Shown here piece by piece: positions 56,026 to 56,412 of a DNA stretch of 56,412 nucleotides (the stretch's first letter is position 1; each line of letters opens with the position of its first letter). Under the pieces are notes generated by a model. It was not told where the DNA came from and searched no databases. It saw only the letters and a program-made list of their open reading frames with translations. The DNA is from an uncultured Sphingomonadales bacterium (GTDB taxonomy: Bacteria > Pseudomonadota > Alphaproteobacteria > Sphingomonadales > Sphingomonadaceae), in contig CAILIO010000327.1 of NCBI GenBank assembly GCA_903834285.1, forward strand, positions 1-56,412, written 5' to 3'. The position numbers and the translations under genes were made by a program.

Positions 56026-56412
56026 GCCCCGCCCCCGTTTGCGCGCTGCATCATGGCCGGGAATGCCGGGCAGCGGCTGATCATCTGATCGGGAGGTTGC
56101 GGGCGAGGACGCCGCGATGCAAGCGCAATGACATCCCCAGCCCTGCTTCTGCACTGGTTTTGCGGTTCTCCAGGCTGGTGCACCCTGCGGATGCATCGTG
56201 CTGTCCCGCCCTAGACCTGCATTTCGCCGGAGATGGGAAGGGAAACCCAGACAGCAGTTGCCGTAACCATCCCAGCTTCGAACGCAGAACGGCAACGCGT
56301 GACGGTTTGCTTTCTAAAGGGGCAGGGATATAATAGCCAAAGATAACCAACAATAATACGTAATTTATGTAAATTTATTTTATCTACATTGCGGGATATC
56401 TTGGTTAGATCG

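Noticed and set aside
53554-56088. 844-aa + strand ORF opposite thioesterase and amidohydrolase genes
   Set aside because: Antisense shadow frame (GxxxHRxV-like translation, E/H/D-G rich) of clear - strand genes

Overview
The window contains an essentially contiguous photosynthesis gene cluster (PGC) of an aerobic anoxygenic phototrophic alphaproteobacterium; gene order and protein style suggest Sphingomonadales (inference). Blocks on + : bchI-bchD-bchO-small ORF; crtF (divergent from crtC on -); bchC-X-Y-(51-aa ORF)-bchZ-pufB-A-L-M-C; bchF-N-B-H-L-M-lhaA-puhA-B-C-ORF95-acsF-puhE-hemA. Block on - : ppaA/aerR-ppsR-bchG-pucC-like-bchP-tspO-small membrane ORF. The left flank carries an arsR-arsC-aqpS-arsH arsenic operon with no obvious arsenite permease, a CHRD protein, an acyl-CoA dehydrogenase and a DUF3422-like protein. 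The right flank carries an SDR, rlmJ, a lipoprotein-type cytochrome c, a membrane protein, a Cys/Met-metabolism PLP enzyme, a REP-like palindrome, gamma-glutamyltransferase, a MAPEG protein, a thioesterase-like protein and an amidohydrolase. The most notable observations are: (i) an undescribed-looking 51-codon ORF inserted between bchY and bchZ with ATGA overlaps at both ends; (ii) a 45-aa single-TM ORF with a strong Shine-Dalgarno behind bchO; (iii) TGT-N12-ACA (PpsR/CrtJ-like) operators recurring as tandem pairs exactly 8 bp apart at bchC, bchG, crtF and bchI, abutting the start codons of bchI and crtF; (iv) crtC and crtF present without crtD, crtI or crtB; (v) a strong structured pufA-pufL hairpin. 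All calls come from reading the sequence and the supplied ORFs; no database search was run.
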